Shown in pieces: positions 26,291-34,880 of a stretch of DNA of 64,000 nt. Each line of letters begins with the position of its first letter. Within the stretch, counting starts at the first letter, position 1. A model generated the notes under the pieces. The model was not told the origin of the DNA and ran no database searches. It was given only the letters and a program-made list of their open reading frames with translations. The stretch comes from Sphingopyxis sp. H053 (lineage in GTDB: Bacteria; Pseudomonadota; Alphaproteobacteria; Sphingomonadales; Sphingomonadaceae), in assembly GCF_001468225.1 (NCBI RefSeq), contig NZ_LNRU01000001.1:1-64000 (forward strand). The letters run 5' to 3'. A program made the translations under genes and the position numbers.

Positions 26291-27763
26291 TCAGCTCAGA
26301 ACCTTTGCAAGCGCGCTTTGCCAGCCGGCAAGGCGCGTTTTGCGTTTGTCGGCACCCAGCGCGGGCGTGAAGCGCGTCGCGGTGCCGCGCATCGCCTTGG
26401 CCGCGCTCGCGAGGTCCGGATAAAGCCCCGCGCCGGTGGCGGCGAGCATCGCGGCGCCAAGCGCGGTGCTCTCGACGAAATCGGGCCGTTCGACGGTGAT
26501 GCCCAGCATGTCGGCAAGGTCCTGCGCCATCCAGTCGTTCGCGGCCATGCCGCCGTCGATCCGCACCTCGGCCCAGTCGACCCCATCGGCGGCGAAGGCC
26601 GATTTCAGGTCATGCGCCTGATAGGCTTGCGCTTCCAGCGCGGCGCGCGCGACATGCGCCTTCGTCGTTGCGAAGTTCAGTCCCGATATGGCCGCGAGCG
26701 CATCGGGGCGCCAGTGCGGCGCGCCGAGCCCGGTGAGGGCGGGGACCAGATAGACGCCGCCATTGTCGCTCACCGAACGCGCCAACCCCTCGCTCTCGCC
26801 CGCATTGGCGAGCAGGCCCAGCCCGTCGCGCAGCCATTTGATCAGGCTGCCGGCGACGAACACCGATCCTTCGAGCGCATAGGAGCGCACGTCGCCCTCC
26901 TGCACCAATATTGTCGCGAGCAGACGATGGTTCGACACGGGGCGCACCGTGCCGCTGGCAGACAGGATGAAGGCGCCGGTCCCGAAGGTCGCCTTGGTCT
27001 GTCCCGGCGACAGGCACGCCTGCCCGATCGTTGCAGCCTGCTGGTCTCCCGCCATGCCGCAGATCGCGATCGCGCCGCCGAACAGCGCCGGATCGGTCGT
27101 GCCGACGCGCGTCGTGCAGCCGGTGATTTCGGGAAGCAGGTCCATCGGCACGCCGAGCAGGTCGCACAATTCGCTATCCCAGCCGCCTTGGCCGTTGATG
27201 TCCATCAGCAAGGTGCGCGACGCGTTGCTCGCATCGGTGACATGAACGCCGCCGGTCAGGCGATAGACGAGATAGGATTCGACCGTCCCGACCGCGAGCC
27301 GGTCGCCGGCTTCCTTCAGCTGCGGCCAGTGCTTCAGCGCCCAGCCGATCTTGGTTCCCGAAAAATAGGGATCGAGCAGCAACCCGCTCTTCGCCTGCGC
27401 TTGTGCCTCATGGCCGGCGTCTTTCAGCGCCGCGCAATCGGCGGCCGAGCGGCGGTCCTGCCACACGATTGCGCGCGCGAGCGGCTCGCCGGTGGTGCGG
27501 TCCCAGAACACCACCGTCTCGCGCTGGTTGGTGATCCCGATCGCGGCGACATGGTCTGCGCCGCCCGCCTGCGCGATCATTTCGCGCGTGCAGGCGAGGG
27601 TGGCCTCCCAGATTTCGGCGGCGTCATGTTCGACCAGGCCGGGGCCGGGATAATGTTGCCGGATCTCGCGCTGCGCGCTGCCGAGCGGGGTGCCGTCGGC
27701 GCCGAAAAGCATCGTCCGCGTCGACGTCGTGCCCTCGTCGATGACGATGATTTTCTCGGCCAT
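26291..27763 (-). CDS. glpK: Glycerol kinase
   Basis: 490 residues of the FGGY family: IVIDEGTTSTRTMLFGADG at the N-terminus, WDRTTGEPLARAIVWQDRR, GMAGDQQAATIGQACLSPG, KATFGTGAFIL, and the C-terminal block RIDGGMAANDWMAQDLADML. It phosphorylates glycerol to glycerol 3-phosphate. No glpF, glpD or glpR is adjacent, so it appears isolated. Confidence 0.95.
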   Translation of the reverse strand: MAEKIIVIDEGTTSTRTMLFGADGTPLGSAQREIRQHYPGPGLVEHDAAEIWEATLACTREMIAQAGGADHVAAIGITNQRETVVFWDRTTGEPLARAIVWQDRRSAADCAALKDAGHEAQAQAKSGLLLDPYFSGTKIGWALKHWPQLKEAGDRLAVGTVESYLVYRLTGGVHVTDASNASRTLLMDINGQGGWDSELCDLLGVPMDLLPEITGCTTRVGTTDPALFGGAIAICGMAGDQQAATIGQACLSPGQTKATFGTGAFILSASGTVRPVSNHRLLATILVQEGDVRSYALEGSVFVAGSLIKWLRDGLGLLANAGESEGLARSVSDNGGVYLVPALTGLGAPHWRPDALAAISGLNFATTKAHVARAALEAQAYQAHDLKSAFAADGVDWAEVRIDGGMAANDWMAQDLADMLGITVERPDFVESTALGAAMLAATGAGLYPDLASAAKAMRGTATRFTPALGADKRKTRLAGWQSALAKVLS

Positions 27764-27787
27764 TTATCCCCCCGTCTTTGTTCTATC

Positions 27788-27875
27788 CGTCGCCCCCGCG
27801 AAGGCGGGGGCCGCTGGCATTCTGGCTCAACATCGCTTGATGCCGACAACGGCCCCCGCCTTCGCGGGGGCGACG
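27788..27875. repeat. CGTC...GACG palindromic element, CGCGAAGGCG subtype, copy 1
   Basis: CGTCGCCCCCGCGAAGGCGG at the left and CCCCGCCTTCGCGGGGGCGACG-type sequence at the right; each half is a hairpin. A paralogous copy is at 33203-33293. Confidence 0.85.
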
Positions 27876-27991
27876 CGCATTTTAGCTATCGCATTGATGA
27901 AGAAAGAACCGCCCTTCGACAAGCTCAGGGAGAATGGAATAGGTAAGCGCGCAATTATCTTGCAAAACTGCGCAACCCATGCCATATGTTG

Positions 27992-28003
27992 TGCAGCGCA
28001 GCA
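27992..28003. promoter_or_regulatory. PhaR-box-like site upstream of the DEAD-box helicase gene
   Basis: TGCAGCGCAGCA fits TGCRNYGCASMA, the consensus I recall for the polyhydroxyalkanoate regulator PhaR of Bradyrhizobium. The wider 16-mer TTGTGCAxxGCAGCAT is shared with the site at 40877. It lies about 190 bases before the helicase start and about 230 before glpK. Confidence 0.4.
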
Positions 28004-28189
28004 TGGCGGGACCTCCCGCCGTAACCACCGGCAGCGTGATTTTCCCGCCCGAAACAGGCGCGGGACGAGCCGGACCAGCGCTTTGTCCCCAGAGGCACCC
28101 TTTCACGCGGGTCGTTTCGAACCCGCGGCCGTGCGCCGTCCGTTCGATGCGAACGGATGCGCCTGCGCGTCGCCCTATGTGAGTATTTT

Positions 28190-29572
28190 ATGACGACTTT
28201 TAACGACTTTGGCCTGCACGCCGACATCAATCGCGCGCTTGCCGCCAAGGATTATACCACCCCGACCCCGATTCAGACGCAGGCGATCCCGCCGCTGATG
28301 AAGGGCCGCGACCTGTGCGGTATCGCGCAGACGGGCACCGGCAAGACCGCCGGTTTCTCGCTGCCGTCGATCCATCATCTTTTGACCTATCCGCACCGCC
28401 CGACCCCGCGCGGTTGCCGCATGCTCGTCCTCGCGCCGACGCGTGAGCTGGCCGCGCAGATCGCGCAAAGCTGCCGCGACTATGGCCGCTTTACCAAGCT
28501 CAGCGTCACGACGGTGTTCGGCGGCGTGCCGATCAACAAGCAGATCCGCGACCTGTCGGGCGGCGTCGACATCCTCGTCGCGACCCCGGGCCGCCTGCTC
28601 GACCTGATCGACCAGCGCGCGCTGCGCCTCGACGACGTCGAGATCTTCGTCCTCGATGAAGCCGACCAGATGATGGACATGGGCTTCATCCATTCGCTGC
28701 GCCGCGTCGCCAAGCTGCTCCCGTCGCGCCGCCAGAACCTCTTCTTCTCGGCGACGATGCCCAAGGAAATCGCCCACCTCGCCGAACAGTTCCTTGAGGA
28801 TCCGGTGACCGTGTCGGTCACCCCGGCGGCGACCACGGTCGAAAAGATCAGCCAATATTCGACCTTCGTCGAACAGAAGGAAAAGCAGGCGCTGCTGCAC
28901 TCGGTCATTGCCAGCGAAGACATCGACCGCGCGCTGATCTTCACCCGCACCAAGCATGGCGCCGACCGCGTCGTGCGCCACCTCGCGGGCGCGAACATCA
29001 AGGCGATGGCGATCCATGGCAACAAGAGCCAGTCGCAGCGCACCCACGCGCTGCAGGCGTTCCGCTCGGGCGACATCAAGCTGCTCGTCGCGACCGACAT
29101 CGCCGCACGCGGTATCGACGTGTCGGGGGTCAGCCATGTGATCAACTTCGAGATCCCGAACGTCCCCGAACAATATGTCCACCGCATCGGCCGCACCGCG
29201 CGCGCCGGCGCCGAGGGCAAGGCGATCAGCTTCATCGCCCCCGATGAGCGTCCGTACATGCGCGATATCGAGCGCGTGACGCGGAGCAAGTCCGAACCGA
29301 TGCCGCTGCCCGAGAATTTCAACGAGCTGGTGCGCAACCTGCCGAAGCCGGCACAGCCGCCGCGCGACACGGGCAGCCAGGGCCGCGACCCCAATCGCCA
29401 GCGTCAGGACGCGCATCGTCAGCGCGATGGCGGCCAGCCGCGCGGCGAACGCGGTCCGCGCCGCGATGGTGCGGCAGCCGGCGAGGGCGCCGAAGGCCAG
29501 CGCAAGCGCCGTTTCCGCCCGCGCAACAAGAGCGTCGGCGCACACAAGGGTGCGGTCAAGCGCGTCGGTTGA
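28190..29572 (+). CDS. DEAD-box RNA helicase (RhlE-like)
   Basis: 460 residues from the ATG at 28190. Q-motif region TTFNDFGLHADINRAL and PTPIQTQAIPPL; motif I AQTGTGKT; Ia PTRELAAQ; II VLDEADQMMDMGF; III SAT; V-VI TDIAARGIDVSG and HRIGRTARAG. After about residue 385 a low-complexity Arg/Gly/Gln/Asp tail (RDPNRQRQDAHRQRDGGQ) ends in a basic patch, typical of RhlE proteins acting on rRNA and the degradosome. The leader of about 200 bases has hairpins, as in cold-regulated helicase genes. A PhaR-like box lies upstream. Confidence 0.93.
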   Translation: MTTFNDFGLHADINRALAAKDYTTPTPIQTQAIPPLMKGRDLCGIAQTGTGKTAGFSLPSIHHLLTYPHRPTPRGCRMLVLAPTRELAAQIAQSCRDYGRFTKLSVTTVFGGVPINKQIRDLSGGVDILVATPGRLLDLIDQRALRLDDVEIFVLDEADQMMDMGFIHSLRRVAKLLPSRRQNLFFSATMPKEIAHLAEQFLEDPVTVSVTPAATTVEKISQYSTFVEQKEKQALLHSVIASEDIDRALIFTRTKHGADRVVRHLAGANIKAMAIHGNKSQSQRTHALQAFRSGDIKLLVATDIAARGIDVSGVSHVINFEIPNVPEQYVHRIGRTARAGAEGKAISFIAPDERPYMRDIERVTRSKSEPMPLPENFNELVRNLPKPAQPPRDTGSQGRDPNRQRQDAHRQRDGGQPRGERGPRRDGAAAGEGAEGQRKRRFRPRNKSVGAHKGAVKRVG

Positions 29573-29594
29573 CGCACGCTACCCGTCCGCTAGA

Positions 29595-29624
29595 CCCTTC
29601 GCCCACAAGATAATGGGCGAAGGG
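29595..29624 (+). promoter_or_regulatory. Hairpin occluding the ribosome site of the MFS gene
   Basis: CCCTTCGCCCA (29595-29605) pairs perfectly with TGGGCGAAGGG (29614-29624) around an 8-base loop. The right arm contains the only good Shine-Dalgarno (GAAGGGG) for the ATG at 29632. It could act as a translational switch, or simply as a read-through hairpin after the helicase gene. Confidence 0.5.
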
Positions 29625-29631
29625 GTAGCGG

Positions 29632-31299
29632 ATGACGAACGGTGACGGCGCGGCGGCACTCGAAACCCGGCAGAGCGAACGCAAGGTCATCCTGGCCTCG
29701 TCGCTCGGCACGGTGTTCGAATGGTATGATTTCTACCTCTACGGCCTGCTCGCGACGATCATCTCGGCGCAATTCTTTTCGGGCGTCAACGAAACCACCG
29801 GCTTCATCTTTGCGCTCGGCGCCTTCGCCGCGGGCTTTGCGGTAAGGCCGTTCGGCGCGCTCGTGTTCGGGCGCATCGGCGACCTTGTCGGGCGCAAGAA
29901 CACCTTTCTCGTCACCATGGGGCTGATGGGCGCCTCCACCTTCCTCGTCGGCGTGCTGCCCAGCTATGCGTCGATCGGCGTCGCGGCGCCGATCCTCCTC
30001 GTGCTGCTCCGTCTCGTCCAGGGGCTCGCGCTCGGCGGCGAATATGGCGGCGCCGCCACTTACGTCGCCGAACATGCGCCCGAGGGCAAACGCGGGCTTT
30101 TCACCAGCTTCATCCAGACCACCGCGACGCTCGGCCTGTTCGCGGCGCTCGGCGTCGTCATCGTCATCCGCTCGGTCATGGGCGAGGCCGCTTTCGCCGA
30201 CTGGGGCTGGCGCATTCCCTTCCTCATCTCGGTAATCCTGCTCGGCGTGTCGCTGTGGATCCGCCTCCAGCTCGAGGAAAGCCCGGTCTTCAAGCAGATG
30301 AAGGAGGAGGGCACGACCTCGAAGGCACCGCTCACCGAGGCGTTCGGCCGCTGGGAGAATCTCAAATGGGTGATCGTCGCGCTGTTCGGCGCGGTCGCGG
30401 GGCAGGCGGTCGTCTGGTATTCGGGGCAATTTTACGCGCTCTTTTTCCTCGAAAAGACGCTGAAGGTCGACGGCGCCACCGCGAACATATTGATCGCCAT
30501 CGCGCTCGCGCTCGGCACGCCCTTCTTCATCTTCTTCGGCTGGCTCAGCGACAAGGTCGGGCGAAAGCCGATCATCCTCGCGGGCTGCGCGCTCGCCGCG
30601 CTCACTTATTTCCCGGCGTTCCAGATGCTCACCGCCGCCGCCAACCCCGCGATGGCCAAGGCGCAGCAGAACGCCGCCGTCATCATGGCGGCCGATCCCG
30701 GGTCCTGCTCGTTCCAGTTCGATCCGATCGGCGGCAACAAGTTCGAAGGCAGCGGCTGCGACATCATCAAGTCGACGCTGGCAAAGGCGGGTGCGAGCTA
30801 CACGTCTTTCACGCGCGAACGCATGACGGGCGAACCGGCGCGCGTGCGCATCGGCTCGCGCGTCCTCGCCGCGCCCGATCCCTGGCGCCTTGCCGAAGAG
30901 GATCGCGCCGGCGCGATCGCCGCGTTCCGCTCCGAACTCCAGAATGCGCTGACCGACGCCGGCTATCCGGCAAAGGCCGATCCGGCGGCGATCAACAAGC
31001 CGCTCGTCGTCGCGATCCTCTTCTACCTCGTGCTGCTCGTGACGATGGTCTACGGCCCGATCGCCGCATTGCTCGTCGAACTCTTCCCCAGCCGCATCCG
31101 CTACACCGCGATGTCGCTGCCCTATCATATCGGCAACGGCTGGTTCGGCGGTTTCCTGCCGACGACGGCGTTCGCGATGGTCGCGGCGACGGGCAACATC
31201 TATTACGGCCTCTGGTATCCGGTGATCGTCGCGGTGATCACATTGATCGTCGGGCTGTTGTTCCTGCCCGAAACCTTCCGGCGGAAAATTCACGAGTAG
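29632..31299 (+). CDS. MFS transporter, metabolite:H+ symporter type, with a periplasmic insertion
   Basis: 555 residues; ProP/ShiA/KgtP-like members are usually 430-450. LGTVFEWYDFYLYGLLA, FGRIGDLVGRKNTFLVTM and RLVQGLALGGEYGGAATYVAEHAP are family hallmarks. After about the ninth membrane segment, residues of about 340-455 form a soluble stretch with two Cys (GSCSFQFDP and GSGCDII), predicted to be periplasmic. The last helices follow (KPLVVAILFYLVLLVTMVYGP). Substrate unknown; organic acid, betaine or similar is inference. The ribosome site is inside a hairpin. Confidence 0.88.
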   Translation: MTNGDGAAALETRQSERKVILASSLGTVFEWYDFYLYGLLATIISAQFFSGVNETTGFIFALGAFAAGFAVRPFGALVFGRIGDLVGRKNTFLVTMGLMGASTFLVGVLPSYASIGVAAPILLVLLRLVQGLALGGEYGGAATYVAEHAPEGKRGLFTSFIQTTATLGLFAALGVVIVIRSVMGEAAFADWGWRIPFLISVILLGVSLWIRLQLEESPVFKQMKEEGTTSKAPLTEAFGRWENLKWVIVALFGAVAGQAVVWYSGQFYALFFLEKTLKVDGATANILIAIALALGTPFFIFFGWLSDKVGRKPIILAGCALAALTYFPAFQMLTAAANPAMAKAQQNAAVIMAADPGSCSFQFDPIGGNKFEGSGCDIIKSTLAKAGASYTSFTRERMTGEPARVRIGSRVLAAPDPWRLAEEDRAGAIAAFRSELQNALTDAGYPAKADPAAINKPLVVAILFYLVLLVTMVYGPIAALLVELFPSRIRYTAMSLPYHIGNGWFGGFLPTTAFAMVAATGNIYYGLWYPVIVAVITLIVGLLFLPETFRRKIHE

Positions 31300-31310
31300 A
31301 CAATATTGAC

Positions 31311-31339
31311 CCTCCCCATGGCTGCGCCACAGGGAGGAT
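31311..31339. repeat. Fragment of repeat family A (terminal hairpin only)
   Basis: CCTCCCCAT...CAGGGAGGAT matches the right terminal 29 bases of the family A copy at 14319-14452 with a few changes. It lies 12 bases after the MFS stop and forms a hairpin. Confidence 0.7.
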
Positions 31340-31396
31340 CTTCACATTGACGGAGCAGCCCTGCTCGCTAGGTTCGCGCGGAGCCTTGAGGGGGGC

Positions 31397-32443
31397 ATGA
31401 TGATTGCCGACGACATAGATTTCGATCCGCCGCCGCCACCGCGGCGTCCGTTCTTTCGGCGCAAGCGGGTGCTGATCCCGCTCGCGTTGTTGCTCGCGGT
31501 CGTGGTCGGTTTCCTCCTGCTCCTGACGCCTGATACCGACCGCGACGCGATGATCGCCAAATATGGCGGCCCGAACGCGGCATTCGTCGCGGGGCCGGCG
31601 GGGCAGCGGATTCACTATCGCGATCAGGGCAATCGCGACGGCCCCGCGATCATCCTCGTCCATGGCGCCAATGCCAGCCTCCATACGTGGGAACCGCTGG
31701 TGAAGCGGCTCGGCGGCACCTACCGGATCGTCACGCTCGACCTGCCGGGACACGGGCTCACCGGTGCGACCCCCGACACCGATTATTCGGCCGAGGGCAT
31801 GATGAACGCGGTCGACGTCGTCGCGGCGAAGCTCGGGCTCGATCATTTCATCCTCGGCGGCAATTCGATGGGCGGCTGGGTCAGCTGGCGCTACGCGCTC
31901 GCGCAGCCCGCGCGTGTCGATGCGCTGCTGTTGATCGACGCCGCCGGCATGCCGCTGCGGCCGGGCGAAAAAAGGCCCGAATCGAATGTCGGTTTCCGCG
32001 TCCTCGAATATCCCTTCGGCCGCTGGCTGGCGACGCGCGTCACGCCGCGGATGCTCGTCGAACAGTCGCTGCGCGGGTCGGTCGAGAAACAGGAGATCGT
32101 CGATGACGCGATGATCGACCGCTATTGGGAGCTGCTGCGCTTTCCGGGCAATCGCGAAGCGACGGTGCTGCGCGCGCGGATGGACCGCGAGCCCAGGGTG
32201 GCGGCGCGTGCCGGCGAGATCGAGGCGCCGACGCTGATTCTGTTCGGCGACAAGGACCGGATCATCAACCCCAGCGCCGCAAAGACGTTCAACGAACGCA
32301 TCGCGGGGTCCGAGGTCGTGATGTTGCCCGGCATCGGCCACCTGCCGATGGAGGAAGCGCCCGATGCGACCGCGAAGGCGATCGCCGATTTCCTTACGCG
32401 GCGGCTTGTTCCGCCGGCGCCGGCTGATCCAGAAACGCGCTGA
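31397..32443 (+). CDS. Alpha/beta hydrolase, membrane-anchored
   Basis: 348 residues. A Pro/Arg-rich N-terminus (DPPPPPRRPFFRRKR) and one membrane helix (about 25-44) place the enzyme outside the cytoplasm, or at its inner face if topology is reversed. Motifs: oxyanion region VHGANASLHTW, nucleophile elbow GGNSMGGW (Ser), acid FGDKDRI (Asp), base GIGHLP (His). General carboxylester hydrolase; substrate unknown. Its last 50 bases overlap, tail to tail, the convergent PhaZ-like gene. Confidence 0.85.
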   Translation: MMIADDIDFDPPPPPRRPFFRRKRVLIPLALLLAVVVGFLLLLTPDTDRDAMIAKYGGPNAAFVAGPAGQRIHYRDQGNRDGPAIILVHGANASLHTWEPLVKRLGGTYRIVTLDLPGHGLTGATPDTDYSAEGMMNAVDVVAAKLGLDHFILGGNSMGGWVSWRYALAQPARVDALLLIDAAGMPLRPGEKRPESNVGFRVLEYPFGRWLATRVTPRMLVEQSLRGSVEKQEIVDDAMIDRYWELLRFPGNREATVLRARMDREPRVAARAGEIEAPTLILFGDKDRIINPSAAKTFNERIAGSEVVMLPGIGHLPMEEAPDATAKAIADFLTRRLVPPAPADPETR

Positions 32444-33149
32444 TCCGCGCCGAAATGGCCGCGGCGTGGGTGAAGGGGAAGAGGTGCGATCCCGGCACCA
32501 TTTCCAGCACCGCGCCATCGATCTGGTCGGCGAGCATCTCGCCATAGCAGGCGGGCATCACGCCATCCTGCTCGCCCATCAGCACCAGCGCCGGAAGCTC
32601 TTTCAACCCCGACAGGAAACCCACGCTGCTCCATCCGATCATCGCGGCACTCTGGTAAGCGATGCCGAGCGGGGTCGCGGTCTGGATCTTGAGCCCGCTC
32701 GCCAGCATGTCGTCGTCGAACATCGCGGCCCAGCCGATCCCCGGCGCGCCCATGACCGGGGTCGTCGCCATCAGCACAAGACGGCGCACGCGCCCCGGAA
32801 ACTGGATCGCGATCTGCTGTGCCAGCGCGCCGCCCCAGCTGAACCCGGCGACGTCGATCATCTTGTGCCCAAGGCGGTCGGCGATCTCCATCACCACCGC
32901 CGCGATCGTCGGCGCGCCATAGGGCAGCAGCGCGTCGGGCGAACCGCCGACGCCGGGCATGTCGAGCGTCCACACTTCGCGGTCATGGATCTGCGCGAGC
33001 AGCGGCGCCGCGGCGACCAGATCGGCACCGATGCCATTCAGGAACAGCAAGGGCGTGCCGGGCGTGCCCGCACGCCAGCGCGCGACGCGGAGGCTCAGGC
33101 CGTATATATGCTCGTTGCTGATGGCCGGCCGGCCGCTGATCCTGCTCAT
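32394..33149 (-). CDS. Alpha/beta hydrolase resembling intracellular PHA depolymerase (PhaZ-like)
   Basis: 251 residues from the ATG at 33149 (GAAGG seven bases before; an in-frame GTG at 33155 lacks such spacing). LLFLNGIGADL, DMPGVGGSPDAL and the nucleophile elbow GFSWGGALAQQIA closely follow medium-chain PHA depolymerases of pseudomonads; the acid is in GEQDGVMP and the base in GSHLFPF. It would mobilise stored polyhydroxyalkanoate in the cytoplasm. No phaC is adjacent, so the role is inferred from motifs. The 3' end overlaps the opposing hydrolase by 50 bases. Confidence 0.75.
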   Translation of the reverse strand: MSRISGRPAISNEHIYGLSLRVARWRAGTPGTPLLFLNGIGADLVAAAPLLAQIHDREVWTLDMPGVGGSPDALLPYGAPTIAAVVMEIADRLGHKMIDVAGFSWGGALAQQIAIQFPGRVRRLVLMATTPVMGAPGIGWAAMFDDDMLASGLKIQTATPLGIAYQSAAMIGWSSVGFLSGLKELPALVLMGEQDGVMPACYGEMLADQIDGAVLEMVPGSHLFPFTHAAAISARISAFLDQPAPAEQAAA

Positions 33150-33202
33150 GGGCACGCCTTCGCATATCTGGATGACGTGGGGAAGGCGGGGGCTGTATAT
33201 TC

Positions 33203-33293
33203 CGTCGCCCCTGCGAAGGCAGGGGCCGCTGGCAGCCTTGCCCCGCCCGTGCCGTGTAAACCGATTGCGGCCCCTGCCTTCGCAGGGGCGACG
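33203..33293. repeat. CGTC...GACG palindromic element, TGCGAAGGCA subtype
   Basis: CGTCGCCCCTGCGAAGGCAG at the left pairs with CTGCCTTCGCAGGGGCGACG at the right. Compared with 27788-27875 the C-G pair in each hairpin is changed to T-A on both sides, so pairing is kept. Confidence 0.85.
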
Positions 33294-33299
33294 TCGTTG

Positions 33300-33548
33300 C
33301 TATTCCGTCGTCTGCCGCGCGGCCTCCGCGGCTTGCTCGAAGCGCAGGCAATCGAAAATCTTCGCGCCCGCAAGGAACACCGATCCGGTGCAGGCCAGCA
33401 GCAACAGTTTGCCGCCGGTCCCCGGATATTCGTGCAGATAGGCGGCGCCGCGCGCCATCGCCCCGACGGCGAGCGCATAGATGATGAGGCACGCTTCGAA
33501 GCGGGTCTTGATGACGAACAGGCGTCCGATTTTTTTCAGCATCACCAT
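33300..33548 (-). CDS. Small membrane protein, unknown
   Basis: 82 residues: MVMLKKIGRLFVIKTRFEACLI, then two hydrophobic segments (about 18-36 and 46-62, separated by YLHEYPGTGGK) and a polar C-terminus. Start at 33548 or two codons later. It lies upstream of the PhaZ-like gene in the same direction, separated by a repeat. Small conserved sphingomonad membrane protein of unknown role. Confidence 0.6.
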   Translation of the reverse strand: MVMLKKIGRLFVIKTRFEACLIIYALAVGAMARGAAYLHEYPGTGGKLLLLACTGSVFLAGAKIFDCLRFEQAAEAARQTTE

Positions 33549-33674
33549 AGCCTAAGCAAGCGCCGTGCCACTGGCGCAAATGCGGGATTCGGCGCGCCGG
33601 GCTTATGGTAAACTGTAAGTTAATCCGACAGATGGGGGCAAGCCACCAGGGCATCCATTCGGCGAAAAGGCGGT

Positions 33675-34625
33675 TCAATTCGTCTCGCGAACCCGCGCCG
33701 GCGCGCCCAGCGGGCACTCCAGCGCGGCGCGGTCCCAGCCCGCGGCGTCGGCCGCCGCGCCATAGCTGCGCTCGAGAAAGTCGAGCAGCAGCGCATCGGG
33801 CGACGCCGCCGTCCGCACCGCGTCATAAGGCAGGATATATTCGCCCATGCCCGCGTCGAAGCGCGCCGCGTCGGGCACCGGATAGTCCCGAAACCCGGCC
33901 GGTTCGGGATAGGCGTAGGAATAGAACGCGGGTTCGGGAAAAGCGTCGCCGCCCGGCCAGAAGCCGGCGCTGCTGACCTCGTGCGAATAGGCTTCGCGCG
34001 TCACCGGGTCGGGCAGGCCCGGCACGCCGCCGGGGTGCGGCGGCGCCGCGCGGCCCGAAAAGCGCGTGACGGCCAGGTCGAAGCTGCCCCAGAAGAAATG
34101 CACTGGGCTCGCCTTGCCCAGAAACCCGCTGCGGAACAGCTTGAACACGCGGTCGACCTGCATCAGCGCGCGCCAGAAACGATGCGCGGCCTCGGCGTCA
34201 TAGCTTTTGTGGCTCTCGTCGCGCGCGAACGGGATCGGGTCGGGCACCTCGTTCGGCACGCCATGGATGCGCACTGCGATGCCAAGGTCGGCGAGCAATC
34301 CCAACAGCCGATCGTGGAAATCGGCGACGCTGCGCGGTTCGAGCACGAGCTCGCGGGTCTGCCCCTGGCTCGTGCGGCAGATCAGCCGGTGGACGATGAA
34401 GTCGAATTCGATTTCGAGCAGTTCGTGCCCGACCGGGATCGGCGATGTGGTGAGGCCGCGCGCGCTGACATAGAGCGGCACCTGCCAACCATGGTTGAGC
34501 CAGGGTGTCAGCGACAGGCGGATCTTGCCGACGATCTGCGTCCACAGCTGCAGCGTGATCGCGGTATCGCGCCAGTCGGCCCAGCGCAGTTCGGGCCAGA
34601 TCGCGGATTGCTCGGTCGGTGACAT
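33675..34625 (-). CDS. DUF5996 family protein
   Basis: 316 residues from the ATG at 34625 (MSPTEQSAIWPELRWADW). Conserved blocks: WTQIVGKIRLSLTPWLNHGW, YVSARGLTTSPIP, FDFIVHRL, PVHFFWGSFDLAVTRFSGR and EVSSAGFWPGG. These match DUF5996, a widespread cytoplasmic family without known activity. The many invariant His, Trp and Asp residues suggest an enzyme; that is inference. Confidence 0.75.
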   Translation of the reverse strand: MSPTEQSAIWPELRWADWRDTAITLQLWTQIVGKIRLSLTPWLNHGWQVPLYVSARGLTTSPIPVGHELLEIEFDFIVHRLICRTSQGQTRELVLEPRSVADFHDRLLGLLADLGIAVRIHGVPNEVPDPIPFARDESHKSYDAEAAHRFWRALMQVDRVFKLFRSGFLGKASPVHFFWGSFDLAVTRFSGRAAPPHPGGVPGLPDPVTREAYSHEVSSAGFWPGGDAFPEPAFYSYAYPEPAGFRDYPVPDAARFDAGMGEYILPYDAVRTAASPDALLLDFLERSYGAAADAAGWDRAALECPLGAPARVRETN

Positions 34626-34775
34626 CGCGGCTTTCCTTCGCCAAATATCGTACGCCGCCCCCAATGTGATGTTTAGCTGGTTCTGTGCCTAAAAATAGCG
34701 CGGAATCGGTCCTGCCTACGGCGTCTGGTCGAAAAGGCGGCGATGACATCGGGGTGGTGAGCGGACGGTGGCGTC

Positions 34776-34821
34776 CTTACCCTTCGTCATCCCGGACTCT
34801 TACCCTTCGTCATCCCGGACT
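34776..34821. repeat. Perfect 23-bp tandem duplication
   Basis: The 23-base unit at 34776-34798 (starting CTTACCCTTCGTC) is repeated exactly at 34799-34821. It carries the left end of the palindromic element that follows, so the left end is present twice. Confidence 0.9.
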
Positions 34822-34880
34822 TGATCCGGGATCCATGGCGGCGCTGAAGTCGTGGACCCCGGATCAAGTCCGGGGTGACG
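34808..34880. repeat. CGTC...GACG palindromic element, GGACTTGATCCGG subtype, copy 1
   Basis: CGTCATCCCGGACTTGATCC at the left and GGATCAAGTCCGGGGTGACG at the right; each half is itself a hairpin. Related copies: 35621-35693, 43181-43273 and 49001-49092. Confidence 0.85.

Larger units (their letters stand above)
27764..28189. other. Gap between divergent glpK and the DEAD-box gene
   Basis: No gene is supported. The gap contains a CGTC...GACG palindrome (27788-27875), a short palindrome around CTTCGACAAGCTC (about 27916-27934), a PhaR-box-like site (27992-28003), a small hairpin (28005-28020) and a long leader before the helicase start. Confidence 0.7.

Noticed and set aside
26034..28189. Search for tRNA or rRNA genes in this and other gene-free gaps
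   Set aside because: No cloverleaf with a conserved TTCRA-type loop and CCA-proximal stem was found; the hairpins seen belong to palindromic repeats or terminators.
29590..31293. 567-codon minus-strand frame
   Set aside because: Antisense to the MFS transporter; extremely charged composition (Glu/Arg/Asp/His) and no domains.
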